DNA of 64,000 nucleotides from Flavobacterium cupriresistens (GCF_020911925.1 NZ_CP087134.1:4650001-4714000), one strand, 5' to 3'. Numbered from the stretch's first letter, positions 16,908-26,008 are shown. Notes: generated by a model not told the origin, from the sequence alone. Made by a program: numbers and translations.

Positions 16908-17655
16908 AATTTACAAACAGATGGGAATTTATTAAAATGAAGTTGGAATTTTCCTTTTATTTCTGTTTCGCAAAAATATAGTAAAACTTACAAATTATCC
17001 AATACAAATTATAAGATTTTGAATCTGTCCTTAATTTAGATTTAGTTTTCCAGCATCAAAGACAAAAGCTGTGAAGCAGCACAAAATTGAATGTGGAAAT
17101 TTAGTTTATTTAAAAAAACGTACACGATATTTTTCATTTGAAATGACAAAATTGCAAGAAACAGTACTTGATGAATTGATACTATAAATGCACACCACTT
17201 TTGGCCTTGATACTTTCTTATTTTGCCCCAGATTTGCTTCGAATGTCCGCTATAACAAAATGTCATTAAATTAAGATACTTTTCACGCAGATTCTGCTGA
17301 TTCTACGGATTTTTTTATTCTATTCCCCTAAAATCAATGTGAAACTTTTTTTGACAATCCTTAACTTAATGGAATTACGCTATAGCTCGAAAAACAGATT
17401 TTCGAAGAAAACAACGAAAAAAAATCTGCTAAATCTACCTGAAAACAAAAGAATAAAATGATTTTAACTTAATGATTTTTATATCACAATTACCTCAACA
17501 TCAATATAGTTCAAAACAAATCTTGGCTTAAAATATACTACTCGAAGAATAAATGCTCAAGAAAAAAAATCCTTTAGCATTCATTCACAGCACAATTCGA
17601 GAACTACTGAGAAATACCCCAAAACCAAAAATTAAATCATTAATAACGATACTCC
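16908..17655. other. Spacer without a convincing gene
   Basis: Holds the thioesterase promoter candidate (16971-16978, minus). On the plus strand, about 17035-17185 is open for roughly 50 codons and ends KLQETVLDELIL-stop, but it lacks an initiation codon and family resemblance, so it may be a gene remnant. From 17285 the text 'cgcagattctgctgatt' resembles degenerate intergenic repeats common in flavobacteria. Nothing else was recognised. Confidence 0.4.
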
Positions 17656-19170
17656 TTAATCATTAAACACAATTTTAAATGTCGTCCCTACTCCTACCTT
17701 ACTTTCAACCGTAATCTTTCCATTCATAGACTCGATCTGGTTTTTTGTAATGTACAAGCCTAAACCGTTTGCTTTTTCGTTTTTATGAAATGTTTTATAC
17801 ATTCCGAAAATTAAATTTCCATATTTCTCCAGGTCGATTCCTAAACCATTGTCTTTTACTGTGAATGTTTTTTTCCCGTTTTCAATGAAAAAATTAAATT
17901 CAACGATTAGTGGTTTTTCAGGATCTGCATATTTAATAGCATTGGTACTCAAATTTTGCAATACACTTTCAAGATATGCCGGATTAAAACGGACAACTGC
18001 CTCGGGGGAAACGTTATTTAGTATCGTAACATTATTACTCTCGCTATAGGCATTAACAATATTGAGTACCCTGCTTAAATAACTGTTCAAATTCAGCGTC
18101 TCAACATTGATTTCGGTATTGTTCTGAACATTTACAATTTGAGACAAATCTTCAATTGTTTTACTAAGATCTCCCGAAACCGCACGCAGGTATTTTATGG
18201 TTTCAACTTTATCATCAAAACTTTCTTCGGAATCGATCAGGTCCAGAAGTACTTTAAAATTACCTGCGTGCGCATTTAGATTATGAGATACGATATGCGA
18301 AAAATTCAACAATCTGTTGTTTTTCTCCTTGTATACTTCCAGCTCTCTCTTCAACTCCAACTCTTTTTCTTTTTGAAAAGAAACATCACTGTGAGTCCCT
18401 ATTATTTTTAAGGATCTCCCGGCAGCATCACGTTCTACTACCATTCCTTTGCTAAGAATCCATTTGTATTTTTGATCAGAAGTCAGTACGCGCATAAAGT
18501 TTTCGAAGAAAGGAGTTTTATTATTAAAATGATCCTTCAGTGCTTCAGTGTATGCTTCACGATCATCCGGATGCATTATTTTATTCCATCCCTCTTGTGT
18601 ATTAGAAATATCGGAAGCTTTCCATTCTAATATATTCAGTGATTGTGGTGAGTAGCAAAACCTGTTCGTTTTCAGATCCCAATCCCAAATACCGGCATTT
18701 GAAGTCTCTAACATAAACTTAAAACGTTCTTCAGTTCTTTTAAGTCTTAATTCTTGCTCTTTAAACTCCGTAATATCTCTAATTCGTCCACAAAATTCTG
18801 AACTTCCATCTTTATTGACCATTCGTTTTGAGGTCACTTTAAACCAGCTTAATCCGTTCAAAGGCAATTCTGCCCGAAACTCCACACTCCATTTTCTTCT
18901 TTTTTTAATAGCGTCAAACAAAGAGTTCACAACTAGTTTTTTATCCTCTTTATGAATTCGGTCGTAAATAGAAAATACGGTATCGGTAAACATCACATTC
19001 GATAAGACTTCAAACATTTCATAAGTTACATCATTCATAAAAGGTATGTCATAGTCGTTATCTGCCGAAATCGTAAATACGAAAAGAGCGTCCTGAATCT
19101 CATCAAATACTTTAGATTTAAAAATATTTGTGTTTGCTTTTTTCTTTGTATTGTAAAAATCAAATTCCAT
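17656..19170 (-). CDS. Cytoplasmic PAS-domain sensor histidine kinase
   Basis: 504 residues with no signal peptide or membrane segment. Two PAS regions are visible: about 20-130, and a PAS_3 type at about 150-280 containing IWDWDLKTNRF and HPDDREAY. The phosphoacceptor His is in HIVSHNLNAHAGN (about residue 295), a form common in Bacteroidota kinases. The ATPase domain has the N box NLSTNAIKYA, G1 DNGLGIDL and G2 NGLGLYITK. No response regulator is directly fused or overlapping. The nearest is the NarL-type gene about 480 bp upstream (19650-20300). The long leader carries an element shared with the second kinase (19485-19513), which suggests common control. Confidence 0.88.
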   Translation of the reverse strand: MEFDFYNTKKKANTNIFKSKVFDEIQDALFVFTISADNDYDIPFMNDVTYEMFEVLSNVMFTDTVFSIYDRIHKEDKKLVVNSLFDAIKKRRKWSVEFRAELPLNGLSWFKVTSKRMVNKDGSSEFCGRIRDITEFKEQELRLKRTEERFKFMLETSNAGIWDWDLKTNRFCYSPQSLNILEWKASDISNTQEGWNKIMHPDDREAYTEALKDHFNNKTPFFENFMRVLTSDQKYKWILSKGMVVERDAAGRSLKIIGTHSDVSFQKEKELELKRELEVYKEKNNRLLNFSHIVSHNLNAHAGNFKVLLDLIDSEESFDDKVETIKYLRAVSGDLSKTIEDLSQIVNVQNNTEINVETLNLNSYLSRVLNIVNAYSESNNVTILNNVSPEAVVRFNPAYLESVLQNLSTNAIKYADPEKPLIVEFNFFIENGKKTFTVKDNGLGIDLEKYGNLIFGMYKTFHKNEKANGLGLYITKNQIESMNGKITVESKVGVGTTFKIVFND

Positions 19171-19455
19171 AACTTTACTTCTTTACGTTCTCTTTTCTCT
19201 TTCTGTTGATTGTAGTTTTTGCTTATGCAAAATTGGTACCGGACTTTAAAATTGTTGCTCAGACGGACATCTTCCAAAAAAAAATAAAAAATGACATGGC
19301 GTGTATAACCTAGAAAAAACAAACTAAAAAAGCCGTCTGTAACAACAAAAGTAAATCTCATAATACAGGAAGCCAGATGCCGAAAAAAATAATCCATTCT
19401 GCTGCAAATCCATCCTTATCTATAAAGTCTCAGCAACTGCGTCTTCCTGACAGAA

Positions 19456-19463
19456 CAAATATA
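19456..19463 (-). promoter_or_regulatory. -7 element TATATTTG of the PAS kinase
   Basis: Exact match to TAnnTTTG on the minus strand, 21 bp downstream of the shared TTCTAYA element. Confidence 0.55.
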
Positions 19464-19484
19464 CATGCAATAAAATCAATACTT

Positions 19485-19513
19485 TATAGAACATTGGACA
19501 GGCTGTTGTAGAA
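19485..19513 (-). promoter_or_regulatory. Shared TTCTAYA direct-repeat operator, copy B
   Basis: On the minus strand TTCTACA (19507-19513) and TTCTATA (19485-19491) are 22 bp apart, and the second is preceded by AATG. The same arrangement occurs at 22537-22565 ahead of the second kinase, with the same 21-bp gap to the -7 element. Binding by the NarL-type regulator at 19650 is an inference. Confidence 0.6.
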
Positions 19514-19555
19514 TTATTACTACTGAAAATTCCTCATAAATTTAAAAATCAGCTC

Positions 19556-19585
19556 CAAAAAAAAACAGGAGACTATACGCTCCTA
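19556..19585 (-). terminator. Terminator of the NarL-type regulator gene
   Basis: Minus strand AGGAG (from 19584), an eight-base loop and CTCCT, then G and a run of T. It lies 65 bp after the stop. Confidence 0.5.
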
Positions 19586-19649
19586 TTTTTTAATAAGTAT
19601 CCCAAAACCTATCTCCGGTCTGTGGTTCCTAATTCGTTTTAGCAATTTG

Positions 19650-20300
19650 TTAATCAGAATACAAATGAAAAAAATTGATTAAATCGGCCAAATTATCTAT
19701 TTCCAGTTTTTCAAAAATTCTGTTTTTATAGGTACTTACTGTTGTTTTTTTTATGTTTAAATGTTCTATTATTTCCAGATTACCATAACCTTTAATTAAA
19801 AGCTGCGCCACTTCAATTTCTCTATTGGACAATACATCTAACGGATTTGTTGGTTTTTTTGAAATATAAGAATCCAAAATCCTGTCTTTAAGATTCTGCG
19901 TAATATATTTTCCGGACAAGATCATCGAACTGATGGCATTTTTCATTTCTTCTTCAGAGGTTTCTTTGTTCAGATATCCTGAAGCGCCTGCATTCAAATA
20001 CCGCATTGCGTAAACATTCTCATCATAAGCGGAGAAGATTAATATTTTTATTTCCGGCTGGATTGTTTTTATTTCTGTTATGATGTTGATGCTGTTTCCG
20101 TCGGGAAAATTCACATCTAATATCAGTAAATCTATCCTATGTTCTTTTAAAATATCAAGTGTATCCTTAAAATTCCCCGCCTTATAAATTAAAGCATTCG
20201 AAAATAACTCTTTTATCATCAAAGAAACGCCCTGTCGAACCACAGTATGGTCATCAGCGACTAAAAAACTATAGTTGTTGGATGGTGATTTCATTTTCAT
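19650..20300 (-). CDS. NarL/FixJ-family response regulator
   Basis: 216 residues. The receiver domain has the acidic pair D16-D17, phosphoacceptor D62 in LILDVNFPDG and a conserved Lys in GYLNKET. The C-terminal LuxR-type helix-turn-helix reads LSNREIEVAQLLIKG, with recognition region KKTTVSTYKNRIFEKL. Its 5' end lies 89 bp downstream of the membrane kinase stop, so the two form a likely cognate pair. It is a candidate binder of the elements at 19485-19513 and 22537-22565. Confidence 0.92.
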   Translation of the reverse strand: MKMKSPSNNYSFLVADDHTVVRQGVSLMIKELFSNALIYKAGNFKDTLDILKEHRIDLLILDVNFPDGNSINIITEIKTIQPEIKILIFSAYDENVYAMRYLNAGASGYLNKETSEEEMKNAISSMILSGKYITQNLKDRILDSYISKKPTNPLDVLSNREIEVAQLLIKGYGNLEIIEHLNIKKTTVSTYKNRIFEKLEIDNLADLINFFHLYSD

Positions 20301-20389
20301 TTACCTAATTTAGAATTATTTAAGCGCTTTTCTCTAACAAATTATCTTTTTAACTTTATACATTTAAAGTATACTTATCGGACCTTATT

Positions 20390-22141
20390 TTAAACCAAAC
20401 TTATAAGCAGGTTAAAAATAATCTTAGTCCCTTTTCCTTCCTCGCTTTGAACGTCTATTTTTCCGTTAAACAATTCTACTATTTCTTTACATAAATTAAG
20501 TCCTAAACCTACCCCCAGATTGTTTACTTTATCTGAAACCGTTCCCTGATAATAAAGCTCGAATATATTTTTAAGATCATTTTTAGCAATTCCAATTCCG
20601 CTGTCCTCAATTTCAACTTTTAAATTTACTTTCTTATCCGAGGTTCTTTCAAGGTCTATCTTTACTTTTATCAATCCGTTCTCAGTAAACTTATTCGCAT
20701 TACCGATAATGTTATAAAAAAGCTGGTGAATTTTTGCAGCATCCGAATCGACATCAAGTTCTAAAATCAGATTCGAATTCACTTCTATTTTATTGCCTTT
20801 GCTTTCAACCAGTGAAGTCATCGAATTCACAATCTGATGAATTTCCTCTTTAAGGTGAAATTTCTTTTTGTTTAGTTTAGGCGCATAATTTTCATCTTTC
20901 GAGTACTCCAAAATCTGATTGGCTAAAAGAAGCAATGAGTTCGTAGTAAATTGTATCGATTTAAAAGTATCTTTTATCTCGGGATCTTTTATAGAGGAGC
21001 CAATCATTTTACTGTAAATCGAGATAATGCTTAAAGGAGACCTGATTTCATGACTGACCATCCCCATAATTCTATTCTTAAAATTCAGGCTTTCATGAAT
21101 CTTCGTCTGAGCCATTGTAAGTCTCTTTTCATATTGAAAAGCCAGTCTTGTGAAACCAAAAAGTACAAGCGATATGATAAACATCAGCAGAATCAAAATT
21201 GCGATGGTATAATTCCTTACTATTTTATTCGAATCGTACTGCTTCTGCAACTGTTTTTGGGTATTGTCCTGAAGTACTTTCAATGAATTGTTATAATGAG
21301 GCATCACCTCAGCCTCTAAGTTCAATAGTTCGTTATTAAACCTCTTTAGTTTAGCTTCCTGATCTTTTAAATTGTCGAATGACTTTTTTAAGTTTATAAA
21401 CTGATTTTCGTAATATTTATTAGTAGTATTAAACAGATTTGCAAATTGTTCTTCGATACTCCCGGTCACTATCTTATTATTATATTTCATTGTAACGGTG
21501 ATCTTCAACTGCTCTTTTTGTATGTCCACTTTTCCGGCTAAAGCAGCTCCCAATCTGGAGAATAATCCTTTTTTAGACACGCTGTCTATCGTCATATAAG
21601 AATCCGTTTTGATACTGTCTAAGATTTTTTTGTACTCAAACTTATTTAGTTTAAACGGTCGGGACAAATTATTTTTATCCGGATTGACCTGTGATTCAAT
21701 TATTGAATCGATACTGGATTTTAGAGACTCAACAGAATGTTCGGACTGGTTCTTTTCCTGCAACACCTTCATGAACTCTTTATTGTCTTTTGTAATTAAG
21801 CTTAAACTGTCGATCAAACGACTGATATCGTTTAAGCTGGCGGTGTACGCATTGAGCGATTCTTTGTCTTTATAAATACTATAATTATTAAAGCTTTTTT
21901 GAGAATCAACAAAGGAGTTGTTTATGTTGTTCGTAAAATGTGTTATTCGATTCAATGAATCCATTGAATTCATCGTTTTTGACATTTCCGAATCATTAGA
22001 CGATTCGTTGTACCAAATAACTATTGCAGTTATTTGTAAAAAAATAACACAGGCTATTAAAGTATAGTGCATTATTTTTCTGTGTTTGAACTTTAGTCTA
22101 AAGAAACTAAAGGGGCTATTTTGGGGCTGTTTTCTAATCAA
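20390..22141 (-). CDS. Membrane sensor histidine kinase
   Basis: 583 residues. Membrane segment 1 lies at about 25-45 (HYTLIACVIFLQITAIVIW) and segment 2 at about 310-335 (ILILLMFIISLVLFGF). Between them is a coiled, Lys/Asn-rich periplasmic sensor region of about 260 residues that matches no domain I can name. The phosphoacceptor His is in MVSHEIRSPLSII (about 364). ATPase motifs are NIIGNANKFTENG, DSGIGIAKND and GVGLGLNLCKEIVE. The NarL-type regulator follows after 89 bp. A HisKA kinase paired with a LuxR-type regulator is less usual than the HisKA_3 pairing seen at 23015-25510. A predicted leader of about 360 nt starts at the promoter at 22508-22515. Confidence 0.9.
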   Translation of the reverse strand: MIRKQPQNSPFSFFRLKFKHRKIMHYTLIACVIFLQITAIVIWYNESSNDSEMSKTMNSMDSLNRITHFTNNINNSFVDSQKSFNNYSIYKDKESLNAYTASLNDISRLIDSLSLITKDNKEFMKVLQEKNQSEHSVESLKSSIDSIIESQVNPDKNNLSRPFKLNKFEYKKILDSIKTDSYMTIDSVSKKGLFSRLGAALAGKVDIQKEQLKITVTMKYNNKIVTGSIEEQFANLFNTTNKYYENQFINLKKSFDNLKDQEAKLKRFNNELLNLEAEVMPHYNNSLKVLQDNTQKQLQKQYDSNKIVRNYTIAILILLMFIISLVLFGFTRLAFQYEKRLTMAQTKIHESLNFKNRIMGMVSHEIRSPLSIISIYSKMIGSSIKDPEIKDTFKSIQFTTNSLLLLANQILEYSKDENYAPKLNKKKFHLKEEIHQIVNSMTSLVESKGNKIEVNSNLILELDVDSDAAKIHQLFYNIIGNANKFTENGLIKVKIDLERTSDKKVNLKVEIEDSGIGIAKNDLKNIFELYYQGTVSDKVNNLGVGLGLNLCKEIVELFNGKIDVQSEEGKGTKIIFNLLISLV

Positions 22142-22399
22142 AATTTATATTTTAAAATGAAAAATAAAATAAGGAGTCAAAGAATCAAATCAATAACTCA
22201 CACAACTTTTTTAATTAGGTATCGGAAGAACATCCTGAATGATGTACTACATTTTAAATAAATATTGTTCTATAGTCAAAATTAGCAGTCACTAATTCAA
22301 TTTTAATACGGATAACAGATTTTACTCTCTCTAAGATACTGTTTCTTTGTTTAAAGAACAACAATATTTATCAGCACTAACTACAACACAACAGCTATT

Positions 22400-22423
22400 A
22401 AAAGAGATTTGGGGGATCTTTTT
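22400..22423 (-). terminator. Weak terminator-like hairpin inside the kinase leader
   Basis: Minus strand AAAAAGAT, a loop CCCCCAA and ATCTCTTTT with one bulge, followed by AAT. It lies about 80-100 nt after the predicted start, so it could attenuate the kinase message or end a short RNA. The U tract is short. Confidence 0.3.
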
Positions 22424-22507
22424 AATTGAATAAATAAACTTTATAGGATAAACATATTCTTATTCCGTTTATAAAAATTTACTTATTTCTATTTTCTTAA
22501 TAAAAAA

Positions 22508-22515
22508 CAAAAATA
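22508..22515 (-). promoter_or_regulatory. -7 element TATTTTTG of the membrane kinase
   Basis: Match to TAnnTTTG on the minus strand with predicted start near 22502. The shared operator begins 21 bp further upstream. Confidence 0.5.
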
Positions 22516-22536
22516 GCATGCTGGGATTAAACCGAC

Positions 22537-22576
22537 TGTAGAACATTCTGCAACAGTCTGTAGAACTTGTTCTACA
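22537..22576 (-). promoter_or_regulatory. Shared TTCTAYA operator, copy A, with an 8-2-8 palindrome
   Basis: On the minus strand TTCTACA occurs at 22559-22565 and 22537-22543, 22 bp apart, and the second is preceded by AATG as in copy B. In addition TGTAGAAC-TT-GTTCTACA (22559-22576) is a perfect palindrome, and TGTAGAA-CA-TTCTGCA (22537-22552) is one mismatch from perfect. The proximal palindrome centres near -42 from the predicted start, a usual activator position. Confidence 0.65.
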
Positions 22577-23014
22577 ATTTAATCATTGCTTATACTACAG
22601 TTTTCTTACTACAAAGATATTAATTTTAAAAAAATACGCCGGATTATTTACGAAATCGTTTGATATGGAACAAATCTAATGCCCCAACACTTAGATTCTC
22701 TCACATCTGGTGAATCAAAAAAAATATAAACTAAAGATATGAAAATTATGTAGTCAATTTACAGCATAATTTGAACCTTTTTGTTTCAGAATTAACCCTC
22801 TTATTCTTTCTTACTGTATGTACGATTTCGATTCCACTCAATCTTCGTATGGCAGATTCAAAATTTTTGATGCCTAAGTCATTCTAATTGACTTAAAAAA
22901 AAATTAAGTTTAAAAGTTGTGGGGTTTCTTAGCATAAACAAAAGAAACATCTTGAACATATAACATACTCATTTAGAACTTAAAAACACATGAGGTATCT
23001 TAAGATAAATCCTC

Positions 23015-23647
23015 TCAGATAATACCTTTTTCAATGGCCAATTTAATGAGTTCAGGCGAAGTTTTTACCTGTAGTTTGTGCATGATATTCCGACGGTGTG
23101 TTTTTACGGTATGTTCGCTGATAAAAAGGATACCGGATATGGCTTTGGTGTTCATTCCGTCGGCAACGCATTTTATGATTTCTTTTTCGCGTTCCGAAAG
23201 CTCCTGCATGTTGTTCTTATTTAAGTTTTTTCCACGGAAATAATTAAACAGTTGCTCGTTGATTTTGCTGTGAAAATAATTCTTGCGCTGACTGGTATCG
23301 ATAATCGCCTGTACAAGCTCGGCTTTTGAAGCATCTTTTAGAATATAACCCTGGGCGCCTTTTTCGAGGGCGCTCTTAATTTGTTTCATGGATTGGTGCA
23401 TGGTCAGCATTAATATCGGCACATCATACCCCTTGCTTTTTAATAATTCCATGCTGGCAATTCCGTCCAGTATTGGCATGTCTATATCCATCAGGATAGT
23501 GTCAATTGTCATCGTATCCAGGATAGACGGAATAGTATTTCCGTTTTTTGTATGCTCGACTATTTCAATACCATCTTCCGGTTTGAACATCGATTTTACG
23601 CCTTCGGCAAACAGATGGTGGTCGTCTACTATCAATACTTTTATCAT
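23015..23647 (-). CDS. NarL/FixJ-family response regulator
   Basis: 210 residues. The receiver has D8-D9, phosphoacceptor D54 in ILMDIDMPILDG and a Lys in GYILKDAS. The LuxR helix-turn-helix starts at LSEREKEIIKCVADG, with recognition segment ISEHTVKTHRRNIMHKL. It starts 27 bp after the stop of the TPR kinase, forming a classic operon pair. Two inverted heptamers resembling NarL sites lie about 2.4 kb upstream between the PixA-like genes, making those genes plausible targets. Confidence 0.93.
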   Translation of the reverse strand: MIKVLIVDDHHLFAEGVKSMFKPEDGIEIVEHTKNGNTIPSILDTMTIDTILMDIDMPILDGIASMELLKSKGYDVPILMLTMHQSMKQIKSALEKGAQGYILKDASKAELVQAIIDTSQRKNYFHSKINEQLFNYFRGKNLNKNNMQELSEREKEIIKCVADGMNTKAISGILFISEHTVKTHRRNIMHKLQVKTSPELIKLAIEKGII

Positions 23648-23674
23648 AATCCGTAATTGTTCAGTTAGGTGATA

Positions 23675-25510
23675 CTAAAAAGGCAAATCAATATTTACAG
23701 TAGTTCCGCTTGCCGGATTGCTGTCAAATTTAATGTCTCCCTGTAAATTGAAAATTATTTCTTTAAGGGTTTTGAGCCCCATTCCGGAAATTTCTTTTGA
23801 TTTTTCGGTTACATTAAATCCCTTTCCATTGTCTTGTACAAGTATATTAATGAGGTTTTCATCATCGAAACAAGTCAGTAATATGGATAGTTTTGTGGCT
23901 GCTGCATGTTTCAATACATTGCTCACGAGTTCCTGCACGATACGATATACAATTATTTCATTTTCAGAGCTCATTTGTTCCTGACACATGGCAGCTTTAA
24001 ACTCTACTTCAAGACCATTGACTTGTTGTAAATGCGCGGTCAATTCTTTTAAGGCCGGTACCAATCCGAAATTATCCGAGATTCCCATATTGAGTTCATG
24101 CGACAAATTTCGGATATCGGTGCAGGCCTGATCTACCAATATAGTCAGCGTCTGGTGGTTGGAAATACTTTTTTCGTCGATTGCATTCAGGTTTACTTTT
24201 ATGGTAGCCAGCAAACTTCCAAAATGATTGTGCAGTTCCCGTGCGATACGTTTGCGTTCATTTTCCTGTCCCTGTACCATCGACTGGAGCGTCTTGGTCT
24301 CTTGCGTATTTAGCAGTTTTTTTATTTTTTCATCATGCTGATTGCGCTCATTATGGGCCATCAGCCTAGTGTTTTTAAACCGTTGTCGGAAATACAGTAA
24401 CAACAAAATGGCAAAAAGCAACAGAAAAACAGTCACAATAATATAAATCCGGTTGCTAAGTTGTCTTTTTTCCAGCAGTGCGATTTCTTTTTCCTTTTGA
24501 GTTACTTCAAAATCGGTACGAAGATTGGCAAGTTGTTTTGTTGCTTCGGTATTTTCGATGCTGTCTTTGTAAGCAATATATTGGGATTGATATGTGAACG
24601 CTTTCGGATAGTCTTTCTCGACCTCGTATAGTTCTGACAAAAGCAAAGCCGCATCCCTGATTTGCTCTTTCAGATCAAGAACTTTCGCCATATTGAGCGC
24701 CTTAAGCGTATGATTAATGGCTTTTTCGGTCTGTTTCAGCTCAGAATAAATGCGTCCCAACTGGTTGTGATAATCGGCCATACCAAATGTATCACCAAGT
24801 AAATCAAGCATTTTAATAGCCCGAAGAAGATCCTGTTCGGCAATAGCATATTTTCCTTGTTTCCAGTAAACTAGTGCACGATTCCCTATGGTATAGGCCT
24901 TGCCTATTTCAAGATCAATTTCATCAAAAATAGGTGCCGCTTCGTTATAAAGCGATAAAGCAGAATCGAGTTCGTTGAGCCTGTAATAACTAAATCCTGT
25001 ATTGAGCAGGTTGATCGCCAATTGTTCTTTATTTCCATGCAATCGTATAACGGCTATGGCTTTCTTATTATAGACAATTGCATTTTTAAAGTCGTTATTG
25101 GACATATAGGTATTGGCTATTTCCAGATAATCACTCGTTAGCAGCTTGTCGTTCTTATACTGTATTGCAAGATCAGCGCTTTTAAAAAGATTCTTTAAAG
25201 CCATTTTTAAATTACCCTTTAACCTGTATGCTACACCTATAGATTGATAGGCTTCAATTACATAAGTGAACTGCTTATCTATTGAAGCCATCTCCAACAA
25301 TTTATTGGCATACAATAATACCTCGTCCGGCGAAGAAGAATGCGCAGCTATCTTAGCATAAATCCCCATTTTAGCCTTCGACGAAAGCGTATCTGTTTTA
25401 ACCAACAGTAATTTAAGGCTGTCAGCTCTGGCCTGGTTTTGCGCCATGACTCCGTAGCTGATGCCAAACAATAAAAAACAAAAGATAGCTACTATCCTGC
25501 CTTTATTCAT
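23675..25510 (-). CDS. TPR-repeat sensor histidine kinase of the NarX/HisKA_3 class
   Basis: 611 residues. A signal peptide (MNKGRIVAIFCFLLFGISYGVMAQ) is followed by several tetratricopeptide repeats (about 60-320), a membrane segment (about 352-371) and a cytoplasmic coiled coil. The HisKA_3 phosphoacceptor is in ERKRIARELHNHFGS (His about 423), and the ATPase domain has ELVSNVLKHA, DNGKGFNV and GMGLKTLKE. The periplasmic TPR array probably senses a protein or peptide partner. It lies 21 bp downstream of the PixA-like gene 25532 on the same strand and may be co-transcribed with it. Confidence 0.93.
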   Translation of the reverse strand: MNKGRIVAIFCFLLFGISYGVMAQNQARADSLKLLLVKTDTLSSKAKMGIYAKIAAHSSSPDEVLLYANKLLEMASIDKQFTYVIEAYQSIGVAYRLKGNLKMALKNLFKSADLAIQYKNDKLLTSDYLEIANTYMSNNDFKNAIVYNKKAIAVIRLHGNKEQLAINLLNTGFSYYRLNELDSALSLYNEAAPIFDEIDLEIGKAYTIGNRALVYWKQGKYAIAEQDLLRAIKMLDLLGDTFGMADYHNQLGRIYSELKQTEKAINHTLKALNMAKVLDLKEQIRDAALLLSELYEVEKDYPKAFTYQSQYIAYKDSIENTEATKQLANLRTDFEVTQKEKEIALLEKRQLSNRIYIIVTVFLLLFAILLLLYFRQRFKNTRLMAHNERNQHDEKIKKLLNTQETKTLQSMVQGQENERKRIARELHNHFGSLLATIKVNLNAIDEKSISNHQTLTILVDQACTDIRNLSHELNMGISDNFGLVPALKELTAHLQQVNGLEVEFKAAMCQEQMSSENEIIVYRIVQELVSNVLKHAAATKLSILLTCFDDENLINILVQDNGKGFNVTEKSKEISGMGLKTLKEIIFNLQGDIKFDSNPASGTTVNIDLPF

Positions 25511-25531
25511 TTGAATGAAATTTAATAATTA

Positions 25532-26008
25532 TCAGTTGCCTTGGTTCGCTCTCAATACAGGATCAATTAGTATCGGAAGACTCACCGTTTCACCCAAAAC
25601 GTTCTTAAACTCTATAACAGCCAAAAGATCAAAGGCCACGTTGCTATTTTGATTCGCTTTTTTAATATATACATCAAAACTTACCTGCTTATCAGTCAGT
25701 GAAGATGTAGTAATTATTTCATTATTATCATTAAGAATCTTAAATTCAGTAAAATATATTTTGTGATACGAATAAAGACGAAGTGGTACAATCGTAAAAA
25801 AAATAGTTTCGCCTGTTTCAGTATCGATGCAAAAACTTTTTTCAGCATCACCCATTGCCATTAATCCCTGTTCACAAATAAATGAACTCTCACTGACATT
25901 CACTGGTGGAATAGACAAATCAAAATTAAATTCTTTAAAATTAGAACCCGATTCTTTAATAACACGATCTGTATCGATCTGAATAAAAATGTTTCTTGTT
26001 TTTTTCAT
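25532..26008 (-). CDS. Small AidA/PixA-like protein (divergent member)
   Basis: About 158 residues from ATG 26008. The longer start at 26041 is unlikely because the -7 element TAGATTTG (26039-26046) overlaps it. The N-terminal TRNIFIQIDTDRVI resembles the INILVAVDGTQL opening of the divergent gene 26385. Both end DP-x4-NQG (DPVLRANQG here, DPFIDVNQG there), and both have a middle part rich in beta strands. I infer a distant PixA/AidA relative, with no signal peptide and so probably cytoplasmic. It precedes the TPR kinase by 21 bp. The function of the family is unclear: PixA was described as an inclusion-body protein of Xenorhabdus. Confidence 0.6.
   Translation of the reverse strand: MKKTRNIFIQIDTDRVIKESGSNFKEFNFDLSIPPVNVSESSFICEQGLMAMGDAEKSFCIDTETGETIFFTIVPLRLYSYHKIYFTEFKILNDNNEIITTSSLTDKQVSFDVYIKKANQNSNVAFDLLAVIEFKNVLGETVSLPILIDPVLRANQGN

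Larger units (their letters stand above)
19171..19649. promoter_or_regulatory. 479-bp upstream region of the PAS kinase
   Basis: Contains a minus-strand -7 element at 19456-19463, a 29-bp shared element at 19485-19513 and the terminator of the preceding regulator. The predicted start near 19450 implies a leader of about 280 nt. A distant inverted pair, CAGACGG at 19260 and CCGTCTG near 19332, lies inside it. No ORF was supported. Confidence 0.5.
22142..23014. promoter_or_regulatory. 873-bp intergenic region with kinase promoter and palindromic operator
   Basis: Contains the -7 element at 22508-22515, the operator region at 22537-22576, and a hairpin at 22400-22423 (AAAAGAGAT against ATCTTTTT around TTGGGGG) inside the predicted leader. 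The stretch 22580-23014, downstream of the second regulator gene, shows no gene and no strong terminator. Confidence 0.45.

Noticed and set aside
17042..17266. 74-codon minus-strand ORF
   Set aside because: No recognisable family, odd composition and no promoter; the opposite strand is no clearer, so the region is listed only as spacer.
19035..19397. 120-codon minus-strand ORF at the PAS kinase start
   Set aside because: It overlaps the kinase frame and the composition is that of an out-of-frame shadow; no domain is visible.
22400..22423. Riboswitch in the membrane-kinase leader
   Set aside because: Only a single hairpin is evident, with no conserved aptamer sequence I recognise; reported only as a weak terminator-like element.
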